From Mikania micrantha (lineage: Eukaryota > Streptophyta > Magnoliopsida > Asterales > Asteraceae), in contig CM018680.1 in NCBI GenBank assembly GCA_009363875.1, forward strand, positions 66,992,639-67,056,638: 64,000 nt of DNA. The letters run 5' to 3'. Below the pieces are notes generated by a model that saw only the letters and a list, made by a program, of their open reading frames with translations, was not told the origin of the DNA and did no database searches. Position numbers and translations under genes: made by a program. Below are positions 44,688 to 57,152 of this stretch, one piece after another; the stretch's first letter is position 1, and every line of letters begins with the position of its first letter.

Positions 44688-47337
44688 ATGGTTATAGGGA
44701 ACTAGGTTATTAGAAATGGCGACCTAGATTATAACTAAGCCACCCCTTATATGAAACATCATATACTAGAAATTTAGGACCATTACATGATTATATGTTA
44801 CGTGATTCATTTGTTATTTTGTGATTCACCTATATGTATAGTATGCATTAGTGAACCTTTGCTTTAATGAACCTTTATTATGAACATTTTCTTAGTGACC
44901 CTCCATTATGATTCTTTTTTTGGTAAACTTACATTATAAACTTTTGCTAGTGAACCTTCATTATGGACTCTATTATTGGACCTTTACTGAACATTTAACC
45001 TTGCTTTATAAACCTAAGTGAACTCTAAAACTCCTATTCTAAACCATTCTACATTTTCGCAAGTTCGTGAACTTTTCGTAGACTTAGGGATTCATGATCC
45101 TTTCATTCTTTCTACACACCTATAAATATGTAAACCTTTGTGATCTTATTCTCATTAGAACTAAGTTTGGAAGACGGATATGCATTAACTGGAAGGGTGA
45201 AATACCGTTAGTTGAGAATCTTGTCTATGAAAGTCGTTTAACTTTCCTGGAAACTCTTGATGAAAGTATCCTCACTTATAGGACAAATCATGTTATACCA
45301 AATGTTTCACAAACTACAAAGTTCTAATATGTCAAAGGTATTCAACCCTGGATACCATTCCTCAAAGTCTAGACACCTTTAACATATGATTAGTAATGGT
45401 GATTCCTTATTTCATCTAAGGTATAATAGTGTCACAATTTCTAAAAGAAAATTCCATAATACTCATACTATGATTCCATGACATTTCATCTATGATTTTG
45501 TGAGGGTAATTCCTTATGATATCTAAGAAACTATAATGTTATACATTTTATACAAATCAAAGAAATCTTATAACATTATATCTGGGCTTAGTGAAGTTTA
45601 TTCGTTACTAGGCCTCAGGTTTTACAATGTTACATACTTATAAATTCAATACAAGACAAGAAAACTTGATGACATTACTATATGATTGATAATGATTACT
45701 CATTATTATATCGAAGATAATAAAAAATGTCACGCACATTATACATATCTTATTATATTTCTAAGATATTATACCTAAGATTAGTAATGATGATTCATTA
45801 CCATACCTAAGGTATTACAATATCACATACATTATACACATTTTGTCAAAATTCTAAGATATTATTCGTATGATTAGTGATCATCGTTCATCCCATTCAT
45901 CTAAGGTTAGAATTTTGTATACTTATGTATGTTATATTCTGCTCCCATTGATAACTAAGCTTGCGCAAAACATATACATTACTACTTGTGTAGAACACAC
46001 ATTTTCATGTATAGTGAAGACTACAATCCCAAAATTTCTAAGACATCATATTTATGATTATTGATATCTATTTATCATTTTTTTCTAAAGAGTCTACTTC
46101 ACATGTTCGTGTACTTAGACTACAATTCAAAAGCTCTAAGATATAAATAACGTATGTGATACCTCTTATCATCTTAACCTAAATATCCTAAAATGTCTTA
46201 TTCCACATATTCTTTCTTTTGAAACAATATATTAGGATATTAGGCTTATGGTTCATGATATTTATTTGTCATTGTAATCTAAGTTTCCTAATGTCACAAC
46301 CATCTTCAATACCCTTTCATATCCAAACCATACATACAATAATACTCAGAAACACAAAATTCCATTTGAAAACAATTAACACGAATTTTTATTTTGAAAT
46401 CACGATACCTGGTGAAGGAATTGTGATAATCTAAATGGGTTAAAGCTTGTTACTTTAAAACGATATGTAAAATGCAAAGAACTCTTACGTTATCTTGTAA
46501 AAGGTCAATAAAGTAAAAGTTTATGGTTTTACGGGATAGAATTCTTCAATCTAATCAATTTAAGTTAAACGTCCTATAAACCTTATAATTTTGATAAGAC
46601 TAGTTTACACTATATTAAGTTTTAAATCAACTTCGTGTGCCAAATTCAAGGATAGGGTGATCATGCAAGGTAAATTATCGTTGCAGGTGCACACGTATCG
46701 AGAATTTGCAGTACTTGAGAATCCTATAGCATGAGATAATGGACACCATTGTTGTGGAATTTTGAATATAAATCTTTAACTTGTTCAAAATTCCTTTCCA
46801 TAATTTAAAACAAATATGTATGTTCAGATACTTTGAGACAAAAAATAAGTCTCCAAATTTCAAAATTAAATTCATGTTTAAAGTTAAAGTTGTGTTAATA
46901 TTGGTAGGTGATTGGTATGCCTTCAAAGTATTGGTGGTGTGGTGGGTTGGCGATGGTATACCCTATATATAAGCACCAAAAATACATTGGAAATAGAACC
47001 AAAAGCTTGGCCATGGAATTTAATACATGCATTCAACATTCATGTACAAGTGAGCTATTATCTTGATAAAGTTATTCAATGAATCAATTGTTGCTTATAT
47101 ACTAAGACTCTATGCGTATTTATACACTAAGTGAATCAAATGGTTTTCGTTCTTAAATTAAGACCACTAAACCATCATAAATCCAGACACTCTAAATACA
47201 AACTCTAAGGACAATAGAGTTTCAAGATACTAGTCACACCAGTAAACAACCTAACCAAATGGGATCTATTCTACATGTCAAAATTATCCCATAACCTCAC
47301 ACACCCAGTCTATTCGCCACTATTCGGTGATATCCAC
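44688..47337. other. Leader remnant and unassigned AT-rich DNA
   Basis: The first 60 bases (GACCTAGATTATAACTAAGCC) match the leader of the 2242 element, so this is an internal region of a truncated + strand element. Farther right there is no gag, pol or leader ORF that I can recognise, and the junction with the minus-strand element ending near 47340 is not defined. Confidence 0.4.
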
Positions 47338-47370
47338 ACTGAAACGTCCCAAAAAGCTCCATAATCCTAC

Positions 47371-47742
47371 TTACCGTAAAAAGTACGATAAGCAGGCTAT
47401 CAATATGGCTATGATAGCCATAACTATCGACATGCCAAGTAGTCTCGCCTCCAGACTCAAACTCCTAACCCTCTCCACACTCTCACTGATCCTCTCAACA
47501 TAGCTCCTCCATATGATCACTACAGTCCACTTCATCATGGACTCAAAAACCTGCCTCCAGGCTCTCGTGCTTGCCTCCAAGGCAATCACCTGCTCCATCA
47601 ATGTCTGTTGAGATGTGCACGTCTCAAACAAGGCGGCGTGAGTCTTATGTAAAGAGGTGTGTGACTCATGTAACTCCAAATGAGTTCCTTGTAAATCTAA
47701 AGTCACTTGACGAAGTTGTGCCCTGAGCTTTGCCTGCTTCGA
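47371..47742 (-). pseudogene. Leader ORF (aORF) C-terminal part, minus-strand Tekay relative
   Basis: Reads SKQAKLRAQLRQVTLDLQGT, then HLELHESHTSLHKTHAAL (coiled-coil-like), TLMEQVIALEASTRAW and the hydrophobic end MSIVMAIIAILIACLSYFLR, directly followed by the stop. It is collinear with 5150-5561 of the + strand element. The upstream half is separated by a 3-kb solo LTR. The anchor keeps its hydrophobicity despite many residue changes. Confidence 0.75.
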
Positions 47743-50736
47743 TGTCACACCCCCATCTCTCACTTTACCTGATATAGTCACTGACTGACGCATGAAATCG
47801 GTAACTGTTGTATCGTGTCGCGGAAGCTTGATAGTGAGGTCGCAGAGATGGGTGTGACTGATTGTTACTTTGGTATCATACATCCATGGCAAACCATACA
47901 CACTATATATTACATCATAACTATAATATTATACATTAAGTTTCAACATTCTTAAACAACATTAACCAGTTATAAGTTATTAAACGTGTCTTGTAATCGT
48001 GCATCCTCACTCTCGCACTTGTTACCTTCTTCCTGAAAAAGGTTTTGTAATATAAAAGATCAGCAAGGATGCTGGTGAGTTCATAGATATGATAACGTGA
48101 TATGATATGCTATGACATGTTGAATATGTAGGCACACACAACTTTATGAATATGATTCATCATGAAAACCCATAACCAAAGCCTATGTGACTGTAATGTA
48201 ATTGGCAGTAATACCCGAAGGTAAGACCTTAGCCTCACTCTTAATGCCTATCGTTGCATTAAGCTGTTATCTTGTAATGTAATAAATGGTAACAGGCATT
48301 CACACAAGGGTAGACGCTATCTACCCGTGAATAATCATTGTTATCATCCGGCTCATCCATGAGTTTATTGGTTACTGTTTTTATGTGAGGACTTTTACGA
48401 TAACATGGTACAATTTTCATGTAATCATCATACAAGAGTTGAAATGCATAAGTAGCATATCGTTGAAATTGAAATATGCAACCATAATGTAATTGTAATG
48501 CAAACCCCGAGTTTTAGAAAACAAAACATTTAAAAGGGGGTCTATGAAACTCACCTGTGTTGTTGCAATATTACACGCAGCTTCAATTGAATTCTGCATA
48601 TCATTAAGGTTTTATAAGTTCTTTGTATCCAATTTGGATTATGAGAACATTCCTTGACATTAAATATCAAGGATAATGTAATTCAATTCATCAAACTGAT
48701 TATGAATCACGTATTTATTCAGAATCAATGTCATAAGGTCATCAGTTAATTTGTAATGTTAAAATCACTGATTTTGTTTAGCAATTGAGTTATAATACTC
48801 ATTTGATTGTAAATTAATGATAATTGCAGTCCGTTTTAAAACCAGAATCCTAATTGACTTTCAGATCAAAAATCGTTTTCCGGATTACGAAATTGATTGC
48901 GAAATCGAGTTCGGAATGCGAAATCGATTGAGAATATGTTTTCGTATTAAATTTCAATGATTAAATTAAGTCATGTATTGAAACCGGAGTTTTAATCAGA
49001 AATCAGATAAAAGTCGGATCATCGGATTGCAAAATAGTTTGCGAAATCGAGTTCAGAATGCGAAATCGATTGAGAATATGTTTTCGTATTGAGTTTCAAT
49101 GATTAAATTAAGTCCTGTATTGAAACCGGAATTCTAATCAGAAATCAGATAAAAATCAGGTACCCGGATTGCAAAATGGTTCACGAAATTGAGTCCGGAA
49201 CGCGAAATCGATTCAAAATATGTCCTTTTTATCGAAAACGGATCATCAGATTGCGAACCGGAGCGCGAAACGCAGTTTAGAACGCAAAACGGACAAAATC
49301 AGGGTTTCTGCCGGAATATTCACCGGAATATTCCGCCGGCGACAACTCTCGCCGGAATTTTTGGCCGGAATCCGGCGGTGGCCGGCGGCTGGCGGCAGCG
49401 GCTCGGCGGCGACCGGTGGTTGGCGGCAGTGGCTCGGTGGCCTGAGGCGGTGGCTCGGTGGCCTTGGCTTGGCCTTGGCCGGATGCCTTGGCTTGGCCTT
49501 GGCCTTGGCCGCGACTTGGATTTCCTCGGCATGGCCGAGAATGGCCGGGAATTGGGGCCGCGTCCCGTGCCTCGCTGGGGCCGCGCATGGGCCGCGTCCG
49601 GGCCGCTGCGGGCAACAGTGAGCCATTCAAAGTTTTTGTGAGCCAAATCAAATTTTGTTGCACTTTTCCGGGCCCAAATCTCTAGATCCTATTTTTTAAT
49701 ATATATCTAGTGTTTTGTGAAGAAAAATCTCAGTTTGGACAACTTTGAAAAATCCGGGTTTTGAACAAAATCATACTTTTCAATGGGTTTTTGAATTCTA
49801 ATGATTTTCAAACTTTATCAATGATTCAAACATGTTTATTTAAGTCATATGAAGCTATTAGAATCAAGTATTGAGTTAGAAACTTACTTGGCCAAGGATT
49901 GGCTTGAAAATCACCAAAAATCCAACTTTTGTAGCTTGATTCTTGGTTCCACTTGATCTTGGGCTTGAATACTACTTGGAACTGATTAGGGATGATGTTT
50001 GAAATATGTTTAAGGTTACAGAAGTGATAGGAAGAAGGCCTGGTCGAATTTGAGAGGATGAGGAAGGAAAGAAAGGTGTAGAAACCTTGACCAAAGTCAA
50101 GATCTTTGTTTTTATATGGCACCACTTGTGTTCCAAGTTTAAACACATCATATTGGCCATAGTTATCTGATTTTAATCAGATATAATGGGATAAACATGG
50201 AACAATAGGATACCGTTAGAACAAATCAAGGGTTTGTTTGATTTTTTTCCATTTCTGCGATCGTTTGTTCGGCTTTTCGCGTATAATTTCAGGAATTGCT
50301 AATAATGATCAATTATCATTGTCATGCTTCCAATTACATCCCATTATGATTATAATGTGATTAGGAGGTTCAAGTTGTCATGAATTTGCCAATTACGCAT
50401 GCCAAATTGCATTTTCGCAGATTTTCGCAATTTGACATATCGAACTTAGGGACTCTTTGATTTCGTTATGTTATCACCAATTTCACTTCAATTTATCATG
50501 TAATTGATATTAATTTAGTTTTAGGCCGTTGAATTTGGTTTTTGGTCATTATTATAGAAACTTCGTGTAATTCGGCAATTTTGCGTAATGTCATTTGTGA
50601 TTTTTTTCGTCCTGTAATTTCCCTACATATATACACAGATTCACATGTATATACATGTTCAATCATGATTTAATTAATTAAAATGTTAATTCATGAATAT
50701 AGGAAATTACCTTGTAGTAAAGAACGAAATGTCACA
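47743..50736 (-). mobile_element. Solo LTR of 2,994 bp inserted in the leader ORF
   Basis: On the + strand it runs from TGTCACACCC to AAATGTCACA, with flanks TTCGA (47738-47742) and TGCGA (50737-50741), a 5-bp duplication with one mismatch. No primer site, coding or second LTR, hence a solo LTR left by LTR-LTR recombination. A GC-rich patch (49300-49640) holds repeated CTTGGCC and GGCGG phrases at the position where the 2242 element has its GC-rich hairpins. Long frames on both strands there reflect base composition. Confidence 0.8.
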
Positions 50737-50741
50737 TGCGA

Positions 50742-51098
50742 GGACTCCTCTACCTCATGGATGGAACCCTGTACATCCCCAGGCGCCAACTGATGCCTGG
50801 GAGGAAGGCCTATAGTCTCACGGGCTTGACCCCGCATGCGTCTAATTCCCGCAAAGATTGGGACTCTCTATGGTGTTAGGCTCCTAGCCCGTCTGATGGC
50901 AGAAGTATCCTCATCTGATACCTGAGTATATGGTGTTGGTGTGTGTGGTACAAGTGGTGGTGTGTGAGAAACCTGTGGTACTACTCTAGATGTAGCTGAA
51001 AATGACTCTGAATCTGAGCCCTCGCTAGAACTGGGCATGTCATCCAGAATCACATATGGAATCCTCTGATATATATATCGTTCTCCAGGATTTGCCAT
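50742..51098 (-). pseudogene. Leader ORF (aORF) N-terminal part, minus-strand Tekay relative
   Basis: Starts MANPGERYIYQRIPYVILDD, then an SSSEGSDSES cluster and a Pro/Ser/Thr-rich stretch, ending at TAG 50868-50870. Beyond the stop the same frame continues with RRMRGQARETIGLPPRHQ and HEVEESSH up to the solo LTR. It matches 4739-5170 of the + strand element. This copy has the short (AT)5 and keeps its starting frame. Confidence 0.75.
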
Positions 51099-51435
51099 CG
51101 CTGCGCAAACAAAATTTCCAGATCAGTATCATGAAATGAATATTCAATAATAATATTCAACGCAACTATGATATGATATCTATTCCTATCCTAGGGCAAC
51201 TATTCACAATTGATGTTGTTATTGTTATGCTTGTCCTGAAATTTACTAGAACGCACACGTGTTGCAAATTCTAGTTATGCTGGCCACTCATAACTGGAAT
51301 TTGTACCACCTGATTATTATGGCTCTACTCAAAGCAAGTTTTGTTCTTTACTTATGTTCGGTGCACTTAGTGTCACTATATGAGCCTATGGTTATAGTTT
51401 AGGTCTCTAAGTCAACCTAAATTTCTATAACATGT

Positions 51436-51448
51436 GGCTATGATACCA
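51436..51448 (-). other. Primer-binding site of the minus-strand Tekay relative
   Basis: Minus-strand TGGTATCATAGCC, one mismatch to the tRNA-iMet site, 3 bp from the LTR end. Confidence 0.85.
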
Positions 51449-51451
51449 CCC

Positions 51452-53523
51452 TGTCACAACCCTACCTCTCGTCACCTGATGATGATGTCACTGATCTCTC
51501 TAAGAAGGTTGCGGAAGCATAGTGGTGATGTCTCAGAGATGGGGTGCAACTTTCTTAATCTGGTATCACACACACAGATTAACTTAAAGATGTTACATTA
51601 CAAGGATAATGTTGTTAAAAGTGCTTGATTGTGCAATCTTTACTCGTTGTCACTATTGACCTTCAAAATGGTTTACTTTGAAAAGTCAGCACAAAGCTGG
51701 TGAGTTCGTAAAAATTGATCCACACAATATGATATGATATGATATGCAAGTTATCGATACACAGTTCCAAAGATAACCATAGGACCCATATCTAGTTTCT
51801 TTTGGACTGAAATGTTCTGTTCTATGAAGATACTACCTGTCGTTAAATATCTTTGTGCCTCGTTCTTAATGTCTATCACAAACATTAAGCTAATATTGGA
51901 AACAATTAACAAACATTTACACCAAGGGGGGTTGCAAGTTCCCGGAAAATGGGTTGTCAGCCAATAGTACTATCATTGTTTCGTGTTGGCCCACATGGGT
52001 TCACTAGATACGGTTCAAAAGAAGAGGACTTTTTGATATTGTGATAGAGAACTACGGGCAAAGTCCCATGAAATCCCACATGTTCATCAAAAGTTCAAAT
52101 GAAATCACATAGATAACAGTGATACATATCATATGTTTGAGAACAGTTTCATAGTAATACCTCGATGTTTGTAAAACATTAAAAAGAAAAGGGGTGGTAC
52201 GAAACTCACGAGAGATATCGAAGTTAACAGATAACACGCATACTTGTGTTTGTGGTTTAATTCTGCATTAGTTAATATTTTATAAGTTATTTGTGTTTTA
52301 ATTTGTTTATTACATCTTTCTTAATGTTCAATGTCAAGGACATTGCATTTAAAGTCATCAAACTAATATTAAATTCTTAATCAGTTACTTAATTGAATAT
52401 CATACAATGTATGATAATGTGGGAACCTATAGTGATTCACGTTCCTCATATAAGATTGATGACCGATTGGATTAATCAGGATGTTCTCAGATTAACGAAA
52501 TAGGTATTGTTGCTGATTATAACACTGAAACAGTTTCCAGATGGATTTCTGGCTTAGTAATAGTCAATTCTTGTTATGATTATTTAGGTATCATGAAACA
52601 TAAGAATTTGGTATTAGAATAGGTTTAATAACCATATTCAAGATACTAATCTGACTTTTAACATAAATATCAAATCGTTATTCCAATGATTATCTTAATG
52701 TTTGACATTAGCTTAAAACACTTGTATGTAACCTAGCATTTCAAGGAATGATCAAGACAATCACAAACATTGTTATAATCAAATGGTTTAAACCATTATA
52801 ATCTATGATATGGTTTCGTGATAACTGAGCATTATAACGGATCAAAACAAGGATTTAACCGTTAACATATCAAGTTCTTTGTTTCTAACCATTCCTAACC
52901 TTTATCTAGGCAACAATCAACAACTATTGCATTACATTCAAAAACTAGATATAATCTATTCATTATTAAACTAGTAGGAGAAAATGAATCTTTACCCGTT
53001 CGGACGTATTCTCGGACGAAAAGCAACGATTAGGTGATGTAGAATCGTTCCTTAGCTCGAATCAGATGATATGGTGGCTTAAAACTGAATTTTGGGTACT
53101 GGAAGATGATCTGGTCATCAAAGATGGAGCTGGAGTCCGAAAGAGATTGAAAAGTGAGTTTGCATGAAATCTGAGTTTTCAATCTGATCTGCTGAACCGA
53201 CCTAGTCTTCACGTACTGCCAAGAGGGGCTGATGAGAGCTTGGCGTACCGTGAAAAAATCCGGAGGAAATTAGATATTTTGGACTCATTGCGTACCGCCA
53301 AGGGACCTCATAAACACCTTGGCGTACCGCGAAGAGTTCCAGAGTACAATAACTTCGAATTTTTCTTGCTTTTACGATTCAGGAGAATCGGGAACTCCGT
53401 TTTTCGTACGTTTTCGCCCACGTTCCCGATTTCTCGCGTACTATCAAATCGTGATGATCACAATTGTTCTTTTAACGTGGATTTCAAACATGATGACGTG
53501 GACTTTCAAACGTAATTGTCACA
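51452..53523 (-). repeat. 5' LTR of the minus-strand Tekay relative
   Basis: A 2,072-bp LTR; the minus strand reads TGTGACAATTACG to GGGTTGTGACA, followed by the primer site. It aligns with the LTR at 2242 in many places, for example AACGTGGGCGAAAACG and CGGAGTT, and the CACCACTATGCTTCCGCAACC region. It contains four CGGTACGCC-like boxes (53210-53330). No 3' LTR of this element was found to the left. Confidence 0.8.
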
Positions 53524-53599
53524 TGTGACCGGGGCATGAGGGACATTCACGTGAGGGTAGTCACGGGGTGGTCACCGTGAATGTGAGAGGAGAGAAAGT

Positions 53600-54031
53600 T
53601 GTAACATCCGGCCCCATCTACCACCAATATTGCCCGCTTTGCCAACTCAGAGCTTACGGTTTTGCCTTCGGCTGCCCAGGTGAAAACTTCTCATGGAGGT
53701 CACCCATCACTGGATTGCTGCAACCCGAGCACGCTTAACTATGGAGTTTAAATGTGCTCCACAGCCAGCTAAGCCGAAAACGCGTTGGTGATGTAAAAAG
53801 CGGATCGTTACTTATGAGACAGGAATCTATCCTGTTCACGACCGATATGGGATTGCCTAGGATTTTCCAAAAGTGGTAATGGTATTGAGTGAGAGGGTTG
53901 TGAGAGTAAAAAAAAAAGAGGTGATGATGTGTGTGATGTATATGTGAATTGGGGGTTTTATCAATGACCTTAAAAACGAACGTTGTACGGACGAAGTACT
54001 TTTAGAGCCTGCTGTTCTTAAGCATGTTACA
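53600..54031 (-). mobile_element. Cassandra-like LTR with 5S rRNA-derived segment
   Basis: Both ends are TGTAACAT/ATGTTACA inverted repeats, 432 bp apart. The minus strand contains TAGTTAAGCGTGCTCGGG and GATGGGTGACCTCC (about 53690-53745), matching the internal promoter (A box and intermediate element) of plant 5S rRNA. Carrying a 5S promoter in the LTR is the hallmark of Cassandra TRIM elements. No second LTR or clear duplication (flanks AAAGT, ATTTG), so it is solo or truncated. Confidence 0.75.
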
Positions 54032-54149
54032 ATTTGGTGGGGGTATAAACGCCAGATGGCACGATATCAGGAGGCTATTGATGTAACAAAGTTTTTAATC
54101 TAAAAGACAAATTTAAGTTGAACAAAATGATAATAAAAAATCATCAAAC
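54032..54149. other. Short unassigned stretch
   Basis: TTTGGTGGGGGTATAAACGC and onward; no match recognised. Confidence 0.3.
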
Positions 54150-54165
54150 TTTTGTGTAGTTTATT

Positions 54166-54375
54166 TATTTATTTTTTTGAACGGCTTGGTATGACGACAC
54201 CTAAGATATTTCAACCGTACTCTCGAATTTGATGCTCTGGGGCCTGAGCCCACCTTAGAAGTTGCCCCAAAATTGGGTAAACCCCCTGTCTCAGCAAATA
54301 TGCTTCGGTCCGGATTCGAACTCAAGACCGATCTCATAGAGAACTAAAGAGGGTGTTATTAGGAAGCCCTTTGGT
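54166..54375 (-). mobile_element. SINE with 16-bp target duplication
   Basis: A 210-bp element between TTTTGTGTAGTTTATT at 54150-54165 and 54376-54391. The minus strand has the B-box-like GAGTTCGAATCCGG. The tail at the left is A-rich on the minus strand. Confidence 0.85.
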
Positions 54376-54391
54376 TTTTGTGTAGTTTATT

Positions 54392-54954
54392 AAGGATTCA
54401 GTTGTTTAGTTTCGGTATTTATGGACTTCAAAATACCGGTTATTAACATCTAAGGTTGTATAGACTATATTGTTTAATGTAGAGAAGAGATAACTTACAG
54501 GTCTTAAGTTTAATTATCACTTAAATAAATTTTTTTGAAGACCACCTACCCGCTTTCTTACGGCCAGGTTTTACATGTTCCTCCCGGTTAGTCAAGTATT
54601 TGGAGGACCCGAGGGTTTATCATATAAGTGGGTTCTTAGTTTTATCAAAAAAAATTAAATAAATAAACAGATATTATAATAATAGACCATTAATCGTTTT
54701 ATGTAATTTTTGAAAGGCTAACTGTCAACGTTAAGATGCTAGCTAACAACCAGACTTAAACACCTTGTATACCTACTTTTAGACTAATGATCATCTTAGA
54801 CAAACCTCCAACCATATAGAAAGGAATATCTTTGCTACACACTTTGATGTCATAAGACTATACCAATTTGGTTATGTTAATAACGTATTGATCATTAATC
54901 TCAATAAAGTATGCAACTTAAACTAATATGACTATGTTCTTAAATTATTTTAAA
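54392..54954. other. Unassigned, possible retroposon tail
   Basis: A segment ending GTTTTATCAAAAAAAATTAA near 54634-54660 has A-rich tail character but no certain duplication. Confidence 0.35.
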
Positions 54955-56089
54955 CTAGTGGTTAATTGTGCGTTGCTGCGGAAAATATGTCATGATTCCG
55001 AATATCAAAACACATATACGATTACGTATATCAAAACACATATATAATTAATACACATCACTTGTTATTCCTACATAAAACCTTATAGGTAATCGTCGCA
55101 AATGTGTGTAAACTCTAAATTGTTACTATGGTAAACATGTATAGATTAGAGAGGAACCGTAAAATTTTTAATCAAGACATCTACTTTATATAAAATAATA
55201 AAAATCATAAAACAGATATTAAAAGAAAAAATGTTTATAAAAACAACTTAAAGAATGACAAAGAAAAGAATAAAAATAATAAAACAGAGATTAATGAAAA
55301 AACATGTTTGTAAAAAACCTTTAAAAAAGATAAAGTAAGGACACCACACAGGGTCTTGCGTAAATCAAAAAGGAAATTTAGAGAAAAAAAATAGAAAAGA
55401 AAAAAAACATAAAAAAAGCCAGATCATGCAATTAACAAAAAGAGTTGAAAAAAAAAACAAAAAAGAAAAAGAAATATAGGACACCACACAGACTTTGCTA
55501 AATGTACTAGAGAAAACAAAACCAAAACTTTAATTAATAAAAATAACTTAAAAAACAAAGTAGAAAAACTAACAGAAATTTTGCCACGATTCCAATGCCA
55601 AAACACAGACAAGATACAATAAATCAAAACTCAAATATAAAAACACATCACAATGATTGTCACTTTAACATAAACCATAAAATGTTACTGTTATAAACGT
55701 GTATATATTAGAGATGAACTGAAAAAAATTTAGTAGAGACATCTAGTTTGTATAAAATAATAAAAATAATAAAAATAATAAAACATAAATTAATAAAAAA
55801 CATGCTTATAAAAAAACTTAACAATGGACGAAGAAAATAATAAAAATGAGATTAGTAAAAAATCATGTTTGTAAAAAACTCAAACGATGACATAGTAAGA
55901 AAGACTATTGACTAATAGAAAATTTTAATCAATCTTAGGGTCGTGTGAATTAAAAAAAAAGGTACAAAAAATAAATAAATGGAAAAAAAAAAGCTAGACC
56001 ATGCAATTAACAAAAAAAGTTCATAAAAGAAGCTAGAGCAAGCTGTAATTGGAAGCTTGAAAGTTGAAACAAGTATTTTATAAGTTTTA
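54955..56089 (-). mobile_element. Helitron-like 3' terminus followed by internal repeats
   Basis: The minus strand ends CCGCAGCAACGCACAATTAA then CCACTAG before T, the same pattern as at 24771 and 57153. The region to 56089 consists of repeated AAAACATGTTTGTAAAAAAC and AATAATAAAACAGA phrases. The 5' end was not located. Confidence 0.4.
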
Positions 56090-56737
56090 CTAGGTTATTA
56101 ACCCGTGTATTACACGGAATAAATATAAAATATAAAATAGTTAAAACTGATAATTTAGATATTATAAAATAATATTTTGAAATAAAAAAATTATGCTACG
56201 TATTAATAAATATTTTAAGTAGTAAAACAACAATTAAAAAGTTTAATAACTACATAATTTGTATTCGATCTTCTTTTATAGTACAAGAAGGTAAAATACT
56301 ATTTCATAATTATTAAATTTCTTTCAACGACTAACAAATACATAAAAATGGTTTTAAATAAAATGAATAAATTTAACATGTTGCAAACAAGTAGTTTTAT
56401 GAAAATTTTATATGTTGGATATCATATCATATTGAAATTATTAATAATTAAAAATAATAAATATTTAAAATTATAAATTTTATTTTAAAATAAGATATAA
56501 TTCCTTAATTATGATTATTAAGTTATAATAAATTATTAAAAATAAAAAAATTTATATTTTTACATTTAATTATATAATTTAATTATTTAAAATTATTAAC
56601 ATTAAATAGGATAGAGAGTTAATAAAATATAATTGAATGAGAGATGAATGTGAGAATGACAAGTGTAAAAAATTAATAACAAATGAATATAAGAGTAACA
56701 TGTGACAATTTGTTATTATTTTATTATATAGTATAGA
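56090..56737 (-). mobile_element. Non-autonomous Helitron
   Basis: A 648-bp element. Minus strand: A, then TCTATACTATATAATAAAAT at the 5' end; at the 3' end the hairpin CCGTGTAATACACGG, spacer GTTAATAAC, CTAG, then T. All Helitron end rules and the A/T target are met. AT-rich without coding. Confidence 0.8.
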
Positions 56738-57152
56738 TATAGATATTTAATTGTTTGGTTTTATTAAAATTGATTTGGTACTTATTTGGATTTCCTTTGA
56801 GTAGCAGGACATTGAAAGAGTAAGTATCACTTCTTTCAGGATATACTAGTTTTGTTTATGTGGTTGCAAATTGTCCACATTTTTTTTTCTTGTAAGGCTC
56901 TATATAGCCATATCATGAAGAAAATGAATTAAGTTGCAGCTTTTGGTTTTACTTTTTCATTCACAAGCTTATTTTCATTTTAAAATTCTAAGTTGTGGGC
57001 TTTTGTTTTTTTCTAAATCACTTCGCAAACCCACGTAGATAGCTACCATCTGTTGTTGAGGAAACGAGCCAAGCTCGAGTCACGGTTGGCTCAACTCGAG
57101 TTCAACTTGTTGACTAAGCTCGATTTATAATATATATACATATATATATACA
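56738..57152. other. Unassigned stretch with (TA)n end
   Basis: No gene; a GCTCGAGTCACGGTTGGCTC-like phrase near 57075 resembles the GAGCTCGAGCTC text near 62070. Confidence 0.35.

Noticed and set aside
49189..49685. Five overlapping long frames on both strands
   Set aside because: They lie in the GC-rich repeat of the solo LTR; openness on both strands reflects low stop-codon density.
53620..53760. Functional 5S rRNA gene
   Set aside because: Only the promoter core matches; the rest is diverged and sits between LTR-like ends.
55424..55627. 67-codon hydrophobic minus-strand frame
   Set aside because: A-rich repeats read in reverse give Phe/Leu runs; not a believable membrane protein.
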